Shown one piece after another: positions 12,755 to 24,545 of a stretch of 64,000 bases of DNA (position 1 is its first letter; each line of letters starts with the position of its first letter). The DNA comes from Chrysemys picta bellii (taxonomy: Eukaryota; Chordata; Testudines; Emydidae): contig NC_088794.1 in the NCBI RefSeq assembly GCF_011386835.1, positions 90,938,009-91,002,008 of the forward strand. The letters run 5' to 3'. The position numbers and the translations under genes are program-made. Below the pieces are notes generated by a model. The model saw nothing but the letters and a program-made list of their open reading frames with translations. It was not told the DNA's origin and did not search any database.

Positions 12755-13045
12755 TGAAATCACCACCGCCTGTGGAAAATGGTGCCAGTATTCAGTGGCC
12801 ATTGCCCTATGCTCATAGTTTCATGCAACCGAGTGATTCCCTCCTCATTTCCCTCATCCATGGTGGGCCATACTCCCCATTATTAATGGGAGTGAGGCCG
12901 TGCACAGGCACTCGGAAGAAGAAGTGTCAGTAAGCACGTCTTGTTTTAAAAACTTTAGGGAAAGAAGGGAAGGGAGTTTTAAATCTTAACTTTTGCTTTC
13001 CATTGTGACTATACTGACAATGGTACTTCTGTGTTTTATCTGCAG

Positions 13046-13400
13046 CTGCTGCCATTGCAACCTTGAGGGGTTCCTCTCCACAGCCGTGGAATGGCTGAGC
13101 CAGATAAGGAGGAGAAAGAAGAGGACTTAGGATGACATGTTTGATGAGATCCTGCAAGCCAGTGCTGCATCAGAACATGAGCAAAGGGCCTGGAGGGTCA
13201 ACACATCAGACAGCCTAGAGAAGAAAAGAGTGGAAAGGAGAAAGACCCAGCAGGAAAATGGAGGGAGATGCATCAGGACATAATAATAGGGCTTCTCCAG
13301 CAGCAAATACAGATGCTGCAAACTCTTGTGGACCTACAGGTTCAACAATCCCAGGTTCACCTCCCTCTGCAGTCCACAGAGAACTCCATTTCAGCACCTC
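13046..13400 (+). pseudogene. Myb/SANT-like Harbinger protein relic, exon 2
   Basis: After a TTTTATCTGCAG acceptor (ending 13045) the plus strand encodes, in broken frames, an RRRKKR basic run and DDMFDEILQAS, matching RRRKKRTREDMFSEL of the intact second exon. A glutamine/arginine-rich, probably coiled-coil stretch and a proline tract follow (C-run at 13409-13421). Two adjacent TAA/TAG stops lie near 13279-13285. Together with 11809-12289 this reproduces the two-exon gene of the intact element. Confidence 0.65.
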
Positions 13401-13582
13401 CCTCCACCCCCCCCCCCCCATGTACAACATTCCACATAACATCAGTGGCATGCTGCCCCACCCCTACCACTCCACCCCGGGGGACATTAGACAGTCACAG
13501 CTTCACATACACTGACCTGTGAAAGCTACGGTTGGTGTATGTGTAGCTGAAATTGGCATGAATGTTATAATAATAATTTTAG

Positions 13583-13778
13583 AAATAGAATATATGGAGA
13601 TATACCCATCTCCTAGAACTGGAAGGGACCCTGAAAGGTCATTGAGTCAAGCCCCCTGCCTTCACTAGCAGGACCAAGTGCTGATTTTTCCCCAGCCCGG
13701 GGTGGCCCTCTCAAGGGCTGAACTCACAACCTGGAGTTTAGCAGGCCAATGCTCAAACCACTAAGCTATCCCTCTCTC
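13583..13778 (-). repeat. tRNA-derived SINE, turtle Cry I type (CR1-like tail)
   Basis: Read on minus it begins GGGATAGCTTAGTGGTTTGA (pol III box A), continues with GGTTGTGAGTTC (degenerate box B), and ends with a CTTCCAGTTCTAGGAG tail resembling the CR1 3' end. This head-and-tail structure is that of the Cry I SINEs of turtles, which are tRNA-derived and use CR1-type machinery. It is the best taxonomic marker in the window. The copy is diverged and lies inside the old Harbinger relic, so it inserted after that element. Confidence 0.75.
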
Positions 13779-14138
13779 CTATAGTCTTTCCCCTTCATAA
13801 GTTTTGTCTATTAATTTATTAAGTTTTTAATGTGTTTGCTTTTAAATTGCACAGATTTTTTCCCCCACTATTACAGAATAAAAATCTGGAACATATTTAA
13901 TCTTCATTAGTTCACAATATATGCTGCAGAGTGCCTAGCAATTCTGAAAGCAACCAATTACTTGTTACTGTACAGCATAACTCATAGGATCAGTGACAAT
14001 GAGTGTTATAATCATCAATGTACAGCAAGCACCACAAAAACAGATGCATTGACCATGTAATATTCATAGAAGTACACCAAGCACCACACAATTCCTAACA
14101 GGCCCCAAAAACAGCAGGGCCAGGTACAGCACAGTACA

Positions 14139-14378
14139 CAGGGCCGGCTCCAGGCACCAGCTTAACAAGCAGGTGCTTGGGGCGGCCAAGGGAGAGGGGC
14201 GGCACCTGTGGCAATTCGGGGGCGGCAGGTCCCTCACTCCCTCTAGGAGCGAAGGACCTGCCGCTGAACTGCTACCGCCGATCGTGGCTTTTTTTTTTTT
14301 TTTCCCAATTGTCGCCGCCAATCGCGATCGCAGCTTTTTTTTTTGCTTGGGGCGGCAGAAATGCTGGAGCCGGCCCTG
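14139..14378. mobile_element. hAT-type non-autonomous element (CAGGGCCGGCTCC ends)
   Basis: Terminal inverted repeats CAGGGCCGGCTCCAG and CTGGAGCCGGCCCTG are flanked by a perfect 8-bp direct repeat ACAGTACA at 14131-14138 and 14379-14386, as expected for hAT transposition. The interior has inverted 'gcttggggcggc' motifs and T-runs and codes for nothing recognisable. A sibling copy lies at 47930-48132 in the opposite orientation. Confidence 0.9.
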
Positions 14379-14629
14379 ACAGTACACCACAATGCATTAC
14401 TGTGGCTCACTGTTAGGGAGGCTTTGAAAGAGCCCTCTAAGCCACATAGCTCTGCGTTCTGCTCTTCTAATAGCCTTTGGGTCTGGCTGTTCAAATTCAC
14501 CAGGCACCCACTCCACCACCACCCTCCATCCCAGTGGCAATCTTTCCCCCTATGCTTCACAAATACTATGCAGAACACAGCAGGCAGTATTTAACCATTG
14601 GTATTTTTTTCCACTGAGATCCAATCTTG

Positions 14630-15400
14630 TGTTAGTAAAAAATGCCAGCATCCCTTCAATCTACCAAACGTGCACTCAGCTGTCATTCTGGTGTTGTTGA
14701 GGTGGTTGGTGTACGGCTTCCTGAGCCAGGAGAGCAAGGGGTAGTCTAGGTGCCCCAGGATCACTCCTGGGATTTCAACATTTCCAATGATAATCAGGCA
14801 GTTGGGGAAAAAGTCCTTGCTTGTAGGTTTCTGAACAGTCCTGTGTTCTTAAAGATCCAAGTGTCATGCACCTTCCCTGATCAGCCAAGACTGATGTCAA
14901 TGAAGCATCCTTGGTGATCCACCAATGCTTGCATAACCTTAGAAAAGTAGCCCTTCTCTTGATGTACTCTGGCACGATGGTCTGGTGCCAAAATAGGGAT
15001 ACGTATCCCATCTATTGCTCCATCACAGTTCAGGAACCCCATTGCTGCAAATCCATCCATCACGTCCTGCACTTTGCTGAGAGTCAGAGTCTTGTGTAGC
15101 AGGAGACAATTAATGACCGTGAACACTTGCATGACAATGGTCCCTCACCGTGGATTTTCCCACTGACAGCAGCAATCTGGCATTGCAAGTTCCCACAGTG
15201 CAATTGCCACTCGCTTCTCCACTGTTAGTACAGCTCTCAGTTTGGTGTCCCTGCGTTGGATGGCTGCAGTGAGATTGGCACATTGTTCCAGAAATGTAGC
15301 CTTCGACATCCAAAAGTTCTGCAGCCACTGCACATCAACCCAAGCCTGCATTACAATGCGTTCTCACCAGTCCATGCTCATTTCTTGGACCCAGAAGCGG
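14630..15400 (-). pseudogene. HARBI1-like DDE transposase relic
   Basis: Minus-strand fragments in shifted frames match the intact transposase at 38004-39287. The first catalytic Asp block (DGFAAMGF...GAIDG) lies around 15030-15070, the second (GKVHDTWIFKN) around 14850-14885, and the Glu block (ECTFGRLKGCW) around 14650-14685. All three acidic residues survive, but frameshifts and stops separate them. The N-terminal RVAIALWELA segment is also readable near 15190-15220. Inactive, and clearly a different, older lineage from the intact copy. Confidence 0.75.
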
Positions 15401-15434
15401 TGTCCCACCACCTGCAGCTGCTCTGTGAACACCA

Positions 15435-15629
15435 GAGAGTCCTGTGGCACCTTTAAGACTAGCAGATGTATTGGAGCATAAGCTTTCGTGGGTGAATACC
15501 CACTTCATCAGACGCATGTGGGTATTCACCCACGAAAGCTTATGCTCCAATACATCTGTTAGTCTTAAAGGTGCCACAGGACTCTCTGTTGCTTTTTACA
15601 GATCCAGACTAACATGGCTACCCCTCTGA
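15435..15629. mobile_element. Penelope-like element fragment, inverted palindromic copy
   Basis: A 195-bp insert is flanked by a 13-bp direct repeat TCTGTGAACACCA (15422-15434 and 15630-15642). Its left half is the reverse complement of most of its right half, meeting around the 'cagacgcat' centre near 15510. The right end carries the family tail 'cagactaacatggctaccc'. The family resembles the Penelope-like retroelements frequent in reptiles. Classification is by recalled sequence similarity. Confidence 0.7.
15473..15511 (-). ncRNA. hammerhead-ribozyme-like core in Penelope copy
   Basis: Read on minus: CTGATGA (the CUGANGA box), one extra A, a perfect 6-bp hairpin GTGGGT/ACCCAC with an ATTC loop (stem II), then GAAA, then AGC-TTAT-GCT (a tiny stem III with tetraloop) and a C at the cleavage position. 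Penelope-like elements are known to carry minimal type I hammerheads of this kind. Weak points are the extra A after the first box and no convincing stem I with the local flanks, so activity is doubtful. Confidence 0.45.
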
Positions 15630-16197
15630 TCTGTGAACACCAACAACCTTGAATTGGTTCTCATTATGTCTTGCAGCAATCTGTACTCCAAGAAATAGCC
15701 AGGTACCCCACTGGTTTGGGTCTTCTTACAGTTCTGCAAATACTGGAGGATCATGCATCCTGTATTTGCAATGCTTTCGACAATAGTGAGGAACTGTGCA
15801 GGCTCCAGGCTTCTGTCAGAGATGGTGGATAGGGAGGAAGGCCATGCAGTTTGCAGGATTTTGAAAAAAAGCACAAAAATTATGGGCTATTGTTGGCATT
15901 ATGGGATGGAGTCAGTTGCACTGGGAAGCTGAACCCTCGCTCCAAGTCACCCCCTCCGCAACTTATTCTAGCCACCATGAATTGCCAAAACTTCCCAAAA
16001 GATGCTGCGCTGGATGGTGATGAGTTGCACACTGGGATACCTACCCACGGTGCGCTGCAGATTGACACAAGCATTCCTGATGAGTACACGCAGCGCCGGT
16101 GCAAGGAGGCGAGTATGCATGCGCATAATCTACTAACTGAGGCAGCTTTATGCCAACATAACTTGCACTGGCCATAGTTTGTAGGGTGGCCATGGCC

Positions 16198-18160
16198 TCA
16201 GTCTGCTGAGGAGAATGAGTGGGTTTCTTCCTTTAGAACACACACTCTGGAATCAGCAATTTTATAAGTCAAACTACAGTATTTGATGCACCATTATGAA
16301 ATGTCCATTCCTCATTAGGAATTACAAGAATCCAGTTATATTGGATTTTTCAAATATCAAATACATTACTTTGCTTGGGTATTTGGTGAGTCCTAAATTC
16401 AAATACCATGGGAATCTGCAGAGCAGTTCCAGGGAAGTCAGGGCAATTCAGGCATGATCAGTGACAGAGGCAGTACTCTGAGCTGTCACTGCAGGGTGGG
16501 CAGTAGGATTTGGGGTCTGCACTGGGAAGGAGGACCAATGGAGCAACCATTACATTGATCATTGGGGTCCAGGCTGGCACTGCACCAATGGGGACTGACA
16601 TAGTGGAACAATGACACAGATCCTTTGTGCAGAACAAGTTTCCTCCAAATGCACTGCTGGGAGTAATACAGTATAGATAGAAGGTGTGTTACAGGCATAA
16701 TAGGAGTCCACACAGTGGCGAGCATGTCAAAGTTTTACTGTGGTATCCAAAGCCCCATGATATACAGGACCTGGGAGTTACTGAAGACCAGACCATGGGG
16801 CAGTGTCAGGAGATTCAAACATGTCAATCCTTTTGTCATTGTCAACACAAGGCAAGCTACTGTAAGGCAACAAGCTGCATAATCAAATGATCAAATTCTT
16901 GCCTCCTTTCATCAGAGTAGGAAATCAGGAACACTAGTGACTTAGGTTAAAATGAAATCATTCTAAAATCATGTCTGAATATCCCAGAATTTTGGGGAGC
17001 TTGCACACTGAACCCAGATCTAGATCTGAATTTCACACCTGCCCCTCTCTCTATGAGGGAAAAAACAAAGCTCTGATCCAACACCCCTGAAGGAACAGGT
17101 TCCAACTGTTGCAGTTCAAGCCCATCTCTAGCTCCAGCAAACTGAAAATTACTTGCCTCGTATCAATGCGGTGCACATGTAAACGAGGGAAACAGGATGT
17201 GGCAAAACGAACAGAATCATTTAAATTTTATTCTGAATCAATACTCTGCCAGCATCCATACCGTATATGGAGCACTTCCCCTGCAGGTGCAAGAGGTTTC
17301 TGCAGGATCTGCTCTTGCATGCAGCATCCCACAGACTAAAAAACCTTTAATAGATGCAACGGTTGATTAGCTGATTTTTTTTTTCCGGTGAGGGGTGAAG
17401 GAAGAAGAGGTGGAGAGGAAGATAAACGAGCCTCAACTTTTTTCTTTTTAGAGATGCCTCTGAAAGGAGTGGCTGTACTGTATAGTTCTGATGTGGTAAT
17501 GTAACAAGCTATCTTTAGTCAAACCATAACCAGGTTTAAGTGAAAGTTTGAGCAGAGTAAGGACTTGACACATTTCATGTGGGAATAAGCCTATTCTCAG
17601 AGTGGGATGGGAGGATTGATTTTAGAGACACAGACTGCACAGAAGATACAATGCATGACAGTGCCAGCAGCTCTAACGCAGTGCAGGCCTGTGGTATGAC
17701 TGCCATACTGAATTGTGAGCACTAACACACACAAAATGGAGACAAAGCTTATAAAATCAGGGGGATTAGGCCAAAAACCATGCATGTGGCAACCTACCCG
17801 TGCACTGCAAAACACACAGTGGGAGTCACAAATCGCTGCTATAATAGGCAGGCCTGAAGGCATTGTTCATTATACATATTTTCCCCCACCTTCAGCCTCC
17901 CCAACAGAGCAAATATTCAGCAGCTAGCCTGTAAGTTAAGATGTATATAGTCACTTGACTTCCTTGTGTCTTAACCAAGCATAAGATTGGGCAAAAGCAG
18001 GTACCTTTCCTGGAAAAAAACAGCAAGCTTCCATGCGGGGTGAATAATTTATTGAAAGATAAATACATTATGATGACAACAAAGAGCCCAGCTCCAGTCC
18101 AGTTTGGGATTTCTCTTTACTAACACAGGCAAGAAGAGCCAGCTAATAAAATTTGCACAT
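16198..18160. other. unannotated intronic sequence
   Basis: No exon, RNA gene or repeat with visible ends is supported. Open frames at 16486-16725, 17109-17339 and 17597-17927 have no family signature. Confidence 0.4.
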
Positions 18161-18164
18161 TTCA

Positions 18165-18250
18165 CACTGTTCTTTCATCTTCAGAGAACTTTACAAACAT
18201 GAACTGGTCTTCACCCACACCCTGTGTAATAGGGAAGTAGTATACGGCTA
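18165..18250 (-). repeat. MIR-like SINE 3' fragment
   Basis: 'cagagaactttacaaacatgaa...cacaccctgtgtaatagggaagta' is the reversed 3' part of a MIR/CORE-SINE (compare 'gttgtgagg...gtttgtaaagtgc' in forward copies). Confidence 0.4.
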
Positions 18251-18487
18251 TGTCCTAGATTCGGATCCTGGAGCAGAGAAAGGCTAGGGCCTACATTCTC
18301 AAAAGTGGCCACTGATTTTGAGTGCCGTAGTTGAGACACCATGAGCCTGTGTTTCTTTTTTGCCAACTGTCTTGTCTTATTTCAAGTCTCCTGAAATTTC
18401 GTGTTCTTCAAACCCCAACTACATGAGACTCTCAGCTTTTATATATATATATATGTATATGTATAAAGGAAGTTTCTAGCTCTAGTG

Positions 18488-18799
18488 CAGGGATCGGCAA
18501 CCTTTGGCACACAGCCCATCAGGGAAATCCGCTGGCAGGCCAGGACAGTTTACCTGCAGCGTCTGCATGTTCAGCCGATCACAGCTCCCACTGGCCACAG
18601 TTCGCTGTTCCAGGCCAATGGGGGCTCTAGGAAGCGGCGTGGGCCGAGGGATGTGCTGGCCGCTGCTTCCTGGAATGGCAAACTGCGGCCAATGGGAGCT
18701 GCAATCGGCCGAACCTGCAGATGCTGCAGGTAAACAAACCATCCCGGCCAGTCAGCGGATTTCCCTGATGGGCCGCGTGCCAAAGGTTGCCAATCCCTG
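18488..18799. mobile_element. hAT-type palindromic MITE (CAGGGATCGGCAACC ends)
   Basis: Long terminal inverted repeats start CAGGGATCGGCAACCTTTGG and end CCAAAGGTTGCCAATCCCTG, flanked by a perfect 8-bp duplication CTCTAGTG at 18480-18487 and 18800-18807. The two halves pair over most of the 312 bp ('agctcccactggcc' with 'ggccaatgggagct'), so the transcript would fold into one long hairpin. The overlapping frames on both strands are explained by this palindrome. Confidence 0.9.
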
Positions 18800-19286
18800 C
18801 TCTAGTGTTTGCAGAGAAAAGCTTGAAAAATGTGACTCCTCAAAGGCCCAAAATCCAGAAGACAAATTAAAAGAATCCAAAAATTACTATTTAAAAAAAA
18901 ATCTCATGATTTTTGAACACTGAGGGTTGGCAATACTGCAGCTCCAGTCAAGGTATCTCAAATCGGGCAAAGTAATATGGAGCCTCTATCTGTTAATGCC
19001 CTTATCCAGCAGGATGGGGAGTTACAGCACCTGACTCCGTCCACATTATACCACCACACTCAATTCTGTGTTCATCAAGTTTAGGAGTTCTTGGCTCCCC
19101 GTCTTGTGCTCAGGCTCCTAAACCATGCACTCTCCTCTCCCTCATAAATGGAACAAACTTAGTCATGTTCTTGTCTCACAACTTGGGTGTAGAGTTCAAT
19201 TAACACTTTTCACACTGTGATAGGTAAATCTAGCTCTGGCTTTAACTGGAGTATACAGTTGAAACTCAGAGTTACGAACACTAGAG

Positions 19287-19472
19287 CAGGGAAGGCCAAC
19301 GGGGGCTGCGAGAAGTGGCGACCAGCACATCCCTCGGCCCGCGCCGCTTCCCGCAGCCCCCATTGGCCTGGAGCGGCAAACCGCAGCCAGTGGGAGCCGC
19401 GATCTGCCAAACTTGCAGATGCGGCAGGTAAACAAACCTAGCGGGCCGTGTGCCAAAGGTTGCCGATCCCTG
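19287..19472. mobile_element. hAT-type MITE, internally deleted sibling
   Basis: This is the same family as 18488-18799, with a perfect 8-bp duplication CACTAGAG at 19279-19286 and 19473-19480. The right end is complete (CCAAAGGTTGCCGATCCCTG), but the left end keeps only CAGGG before jumping to internal sequence. Since the duplication is perfect, this shortened form itself may have transposed. Confidence 0.88.
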
Positions 19473-19480
19473 CACTAGAG

Positions 19481-20714
19481 TTACAAACTGAACAGTCAAC
19501 CACATACCTCATTTGGAACCAGAAGTATGCATCAGGCAGCAGCAGACACACAGACACAAAAAGCAAATACAGTACTCTGTTAAACATAAACTAGTAAAAA
19601 ACAAAAAAGGAAAAGCAGCATTTTTCTTCTGCATAGTAAAGTTTCAAAGCTGCATTAAGTCAATGAAAGAACCACCATAATGTTTTGTTCACAGTTATGA
19701 ACATTTCAGAGTTACGAACAACCTCCATTCCTGAGGTATTCATAATACTGAAATTCTACTATATTACAATAACACCCTGATTCTAGCTATGTCGCCATCT
19801 AGCAATTACAATAAAAAAGTTTGCTCCAGTTGGAGCTTCCATTTCTTCTGGTAAACATTTGCTGATTTTTTTTAAAGGTCTCAGAAGTGAGGAAGCTGAG
19901 ACCTTCCATTCCATCCAGACAGGCAAGTAACTGTGCACGCTTCCTCAACATGGCTCTGCCAATGAACCTCAAGCCTGACCCTCAGCCCTCTTATTTTAGT
20001 GCTGGACCTCTCCTCAGAGATTGATCCTACTACTCAACTGAACATGTATATATTAAACATTGAAGGAATATACAAAAGCTCATCTTCTCCTTTTTAAGTA
20101 CAGCTCTTGATGATCAGTGACCTACTATTATTATTTAGACAGTGCCATCTGAAATGCACATGGCACTGGTGAAGTGAGTTGGGGGTCTCAGTCTTATTTT
20201 CCGTCACATCACTATAAACAATACTACTGGCATTAATTGGCCTCCTTGCTGTCAGTTTCAGCACAGAAGTTGAGGACTTTAAGGGTCATGAATATATCAC
20301 CACACACAATGCTGTGTTCATCAAGTTTGTCATCCAGCCTCTGGCTGGGGAGAATATCTTTCTCTCTCACTCCCGCCAGGGCAGGGTGGGTGGGAGAATC
20401 TTACACTACCACTGCTCAGACCAATTCTGCAGATAAACAGATGACTCAGGCACCAGTAAAAGGAATAAGGAAGAGCATTCCCTTTCCTCCTTCAGCACCT
20501 CCCCCATCCCCATCGCAATACCTTTGCAGGTATTAGCTCCCACTGAGGTAAGTTTATACTGACAAGGGACTTCCTCCCCCTCCCAAATCCCAGAACTCCT
20601 TCTTGAATATACTGACAGAGAGGCTGTCAATGCCCTGGCTATCTGAGATGTACTTGCATGCATGCAATGTCTAATAGCCATAGTGCCCCTCCCAAACAGC
20701 ACAGATGATGATAG
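19481..20714. other. unannotated intronic sequence
   Basis: No supported gene or element ends. Confidence 0.4.
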
Positions 20715-20912
20715 TAATTTGTCCTGCCACAGAGACTTTCAAAGTTCTTTACAAACTCCTATACTCTACCTGAGTTTTATTATCCCCTTTTGGGGGCGGA
20801 GAGGGGACTGGGTCATAGAGCAGTTAGGCAACCTGTCCAAGCCTAGTTAGTGAGCAGGGAATATATGCTACATGTCCTGACTCCCTGTGCTAGAGTTCTA
20901 ACCGCCACACAC
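20715..20912 (-). repeat. MIR-like SINE
   Basis: Reverse-strand order of parts: 'ctttcaaagttctttacaaac' (3' end), 'ttttattatccccttttggggg', 'gggtcatagagcagttaggcaac' and 'gtgagcagggaat...tcctgactccctgtgctagagttctaacc' (tRNA-like head side). This matches a nearly complete MIR-type SINE. Confidence 0.6.
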
Positions 20913-22935
20913 ATTTCTTTCCTAGCCCTTCACCGGCATATTGCAGCTTTCATTAACATTTCCAGCGAAGGCACATTCTGAATTGTTGAAAGGATTTCCC
21001 CACCAAACTGACCAAAGAAAGAGGTGTGTGGGGGGGTCTCCCTTTGGCAAATCTTTACATTTGAGCCCCAATTTTCCAGTTTGCATGATATTCTCAGAAT
21101 TCAAAGAGGACGGGGTCCTGGTTGCTAAGCTTTCCAGAGGCATGGTCTAGGAAAGGAGAGGTATCTTCTTACAGAGTTTCTAGGTGTCCTATGATAAACA
21201 GAAAGTATCACATTATCTGCCTTTTCCAGGTGTCGTGTGAAGGGGTCAGAGGTCTGCTTCAGTTTAAAAGCCCTGCTTTCATGGGAAGTGTGAACAGTAA
21301 GGCAATGGAGTTCGTAAAGTGGGGGGAGGGGTGCAAAGAGAGAAAGATAAGGACTTCACGGGTTCCCTTTCAAATTAAAAGTTCCTAGCAGCGATCACTG
21401 GTATTACACTTATCGACAATGCATTCAACTCAACCATCAGACTATTTTTTTTCTAGCATTCCCTTTTTTAGGTGCTGTCCTTTTACTTCCCCATTATAGT
21501 GTGTTGTTTAGTTTTTCTCAGACAAATTGGATTCCTATGTCAGATGCACATCTCAGCACATGGAGAGAGGAGATCAAGTTCTCATTTTTGTATCATTCTG
21601 CAAATACAGGATCTTGCCCCAAACAACCCCTGATGCCTCTCAAGCACTCACTGACAGGATCTGCAAATACAGTGCCTCTAAGAATACAGTCCTGAATCAA
21701 TGAACTCAATGGGAGCAGGGCTTAAAACTTCTAGGAAAGAAACATACTGGATCTAAACATCCTAACTGTGTGTTCTATTTTGATGTAGTGGAGTTAGGGG
21801 TTAATCTTATTCTGTTACTAAAATTCAGACCTGCAAAAATTCTATCCTGCTCCATTTAGATTCTTCCATTGTGCCCATCACAAGGGTTGGTGAATGGCAA
21901 AAAAGGACTTAATTTCCCAAAACCAACCACTGGGGACCAAATCTGTCCTCAGTTACACTAGTAAGGATCTATTTTAGGATTGAATTTAGCCCTTGAAAAT
22001 CTACACTTCACACATTGTGAATATTATAATCACTAAAGGGAACCTGGGTTGTGGACAGTAGGTATTTGTGCTCCACTCAGATTAAGGAAAAGAGTGGACT
22101 CCTTTTCTCACCCCCTTTTATCTATTCTCCCATCAATGTTGGCAGAGAGGTTCTCCCCCATGAGGATATGAAGGGGAAAGAGGCGATCTAAGTCCCTTTA
22201 ATGTTAATAGGATTTATGCACGTCACAAAGAAGGAGATTTCATAGTCTTTATGGTGGTGGGGAGAAATATGGGAGTTGAAGAAGATTCTTGGAAATATGA
22301 GTCCTAAGGAGCAGATTTATCAATGCGGCTTTCCATCAAGATTCAAGTGGTTTTTAATCCTATGCCTACACTATGTAACGTGAGACTCCTGACAGTCATT
22401 CAGAATTAAGAATTTAACTTTTTACCCTCATCCCATTGATGTGGGTTTCATTTTGTGAAGTTTCCTTTACATTTTAGCACATACTATAGTCCTTTGGTAA
22501 ACAGATGAGCCTCCTGCTTTTCAGTATTTATTGGCTGAAAATCTCAGCAGCTGGGGCAGTATATTTCAATATTGCCTCCAAATAGTATGAAATAGGCATT
22601 TTTCAGCCCATTAAAAGTATTCTTTCTTTTCCCTCTCACCTCCCTGGTCCTTGGGTGAAAGAAACAAGGACAGGAGGGGGTCAACTAGCTCTCCATTCGG
22701 AGACTGATAGCGCCTGGAATTCTTGGGCTCTGCATGTTGTGTGACAAAGCCATATTTAACTGGGGTAACAGGGAGGTACTGTTTCAATGGCCCAAACAGA
22801 GAACTAGGAGTCAGGAACTCCCAAGTGGTGCTCTTGTAGAGCTGGGTCTCCAGGCAGACTGACAACCATGGAGAATTGAAGGGGGAGAAACATATATATA
22901 AAATAATATTCAACCAGAGATACAGCTACATTCTA
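20913..22935. other. unannotated intronic sequence
   Basis: No exon or well-bounded element seen. The 100-aa minus frame at 22611-22913 has no recognisable domain. Confidence 0.4.
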
Positions 22936-22939
22936 GAGA

Positions 22940-23128
22940 GACGCATAATCTGGCACATGACTAGGTGCCAGGAACTCCTGAATGCTAATCCCACCTCTCT
23001 ATGGTCTTGGGCAAGTGACTCCATCCCTTTGTGCCCCCGCTTCCCAGTCTTTAAAATGTCACAGGGATTTTCATTTTTACTGTTTGGGGAATACAATGCT
23101 TTGAAAATGCAAAGTGCTAAATAATGGT
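22940..23128 (+). repeat. MIR-like SINE
   Basis: Contains 'catgactaggtgccaggaactcctgaat', 'ctctatggtcttgggcaagtgactcc', 'cccagtctttaaaatg' and a 3' 'gctttgaaaatgcaaagtgc', in the order expected of the MIR/CORE family. Confidence 0.6.
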
Positions 23129-24545
23129 CATCTGACAAATTACTGGCAGCTCCTTAATTCAAAGCACTGAGATTTTAATGTAGAGCTTTTCTGATCATGT
23201 CTGCAAAGTCAGAGTATTCACACAATACTGACTAAACACCCAAAGTCCTCTCCAGCATGCCATGGACTCAGTGTAAAACATGGGAAGACATTTCTGGGAT
23301 AAGCCTGTTCTGTGGCTGTCCCAAAGTCCTGGGTCCAGATTGTACACATAAGGATCTTCAATAAAACTTCTCCTCCTCCCATTGTTCCCATACATACATT
23401 GGAGAGAGCCCTCCGTAGTATTGAGGGGCAGACTGTGGAGAAGACACTAGGGTCTCCCTGACTACTGACCCTGCAAAGAACTGGGAGCAAAGTTAGTGCA
23501 GCCTGAAGCTACAATAACTTGCCTGTGGGCTGCCTCCACGGTGTGGAGTCTTTCTCAGGATGGTGTTCTAGGGGAGCAGCAGACAGAAGAGTCCCTGCCA
23601 CCACTGCTCTGCCATGTTGCCAGAGAGGAGGCAGGACGTTCCAGGCAGCATGGCCCCCCAGATCTGGTCTGTACCCCTGTTGCTGCCATCAATAGCCATT
23701 GAGATGATGATAAAACCATCACCCAACTCCACAAAGGTAGGAACTGTAGGAAACTATGATGGGGACTTCATAGAGCATCCATTCTCCTATGTGGGGATTT
23801 GCACACAATGCACAATTTGAACCCTGGTCAGCAATTCGGAGATGTTCCTAGGCCATTGTTATATCTGTTGTAAATAATACCAAGCTTCTATTAAAGCCTT
23901 CTTCCCGGTCAGGGCCTCAGTGAAGTCTCACCCCTTTAAGTGATTTATGTGCTGCCTATAGTCTGTTGTACTCCTGTGACTCATTGCTGGAGTTTGGTAT
24001 CCCTTTGTCTTAAATCTATCACATGAAAAAACCTGCACCTGCTATTCTCCCTGCTGTAAAAGTAATAGAGAGCAGGGGTGAAATAGTCATTTGGGGCAGC
24101 AAGGAAGAGCTGATTCTTAAACCTATGATTCATTTACCATAACGCCTGAGTTCACCATTGCCTTGCAGCTTGTGCTGTCATTTACATCAAGCCAAAATGC
24201 TACCAGATCAGAACAGGCTTTTACACCCTCTTTCCACAGGTGGAAATATCACCAGGGAAGGTAATGGATAATCATGTCCTGATCCTCCATCTAAGACCTT
24301 CTCCTCAACCCCATCCCATCCTTCTAAATCCTGCTTATTATCGGTATAGGTCTATTTAGACCAAAAAAATGGAAGTGTGGATGAACTAAGTAACAGTTTG
24401 AATTACAACTGCACAGAGATACAACAAGAGCTGATTCCCAGTACTTTGTGTATTTGGCTAAGCCATACATTTCTGATAGCTATTGTTAAGTAGTTATGAC
24501 GTAGTGTTTTAAGATTATGCAAGGACTGCAAGAATTTTAGGAGGA
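23129..24545. other. unannotated intronic sequence
   Basis: No supported gene. Frames at 23195-23490 and 23496-23820 overlap on both strands without domain evidence. Confidence 0.4.

Larger units (their letters stand above)
11700..16197. mobile_element. old PIF/Harbinger transposon relic with nested insertions
   Basis: The element has the same gene order as the intact copy at 34813-39665: a two-exon SANT relic on plus, an ORF3 relic antisense in its intron, and a DDE transposase relic on minus. The right end near 16160-16197 closes with a degenerate GTAG-GTGG-CATGGCC, comparable to TGTAGACATGGCC-type ends. The left end is not resolved and may be truncated against the repeat before 11690. Later insertions inside it are a SINE (13583-13778), a hAT-type MITE (14139-14378) and a Penelope-like copy (15435-15629). 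CG dinucleotides are sparse compared with the intact copy, which fits greater age. Confidence 0.7.

Noticed and set aside
15435..15629. CRISPR-like or protein-binding palindrome
   Set aside because: It is one inverted pair with a target duplication and a known retroelement tail, in a vertebrate genome.
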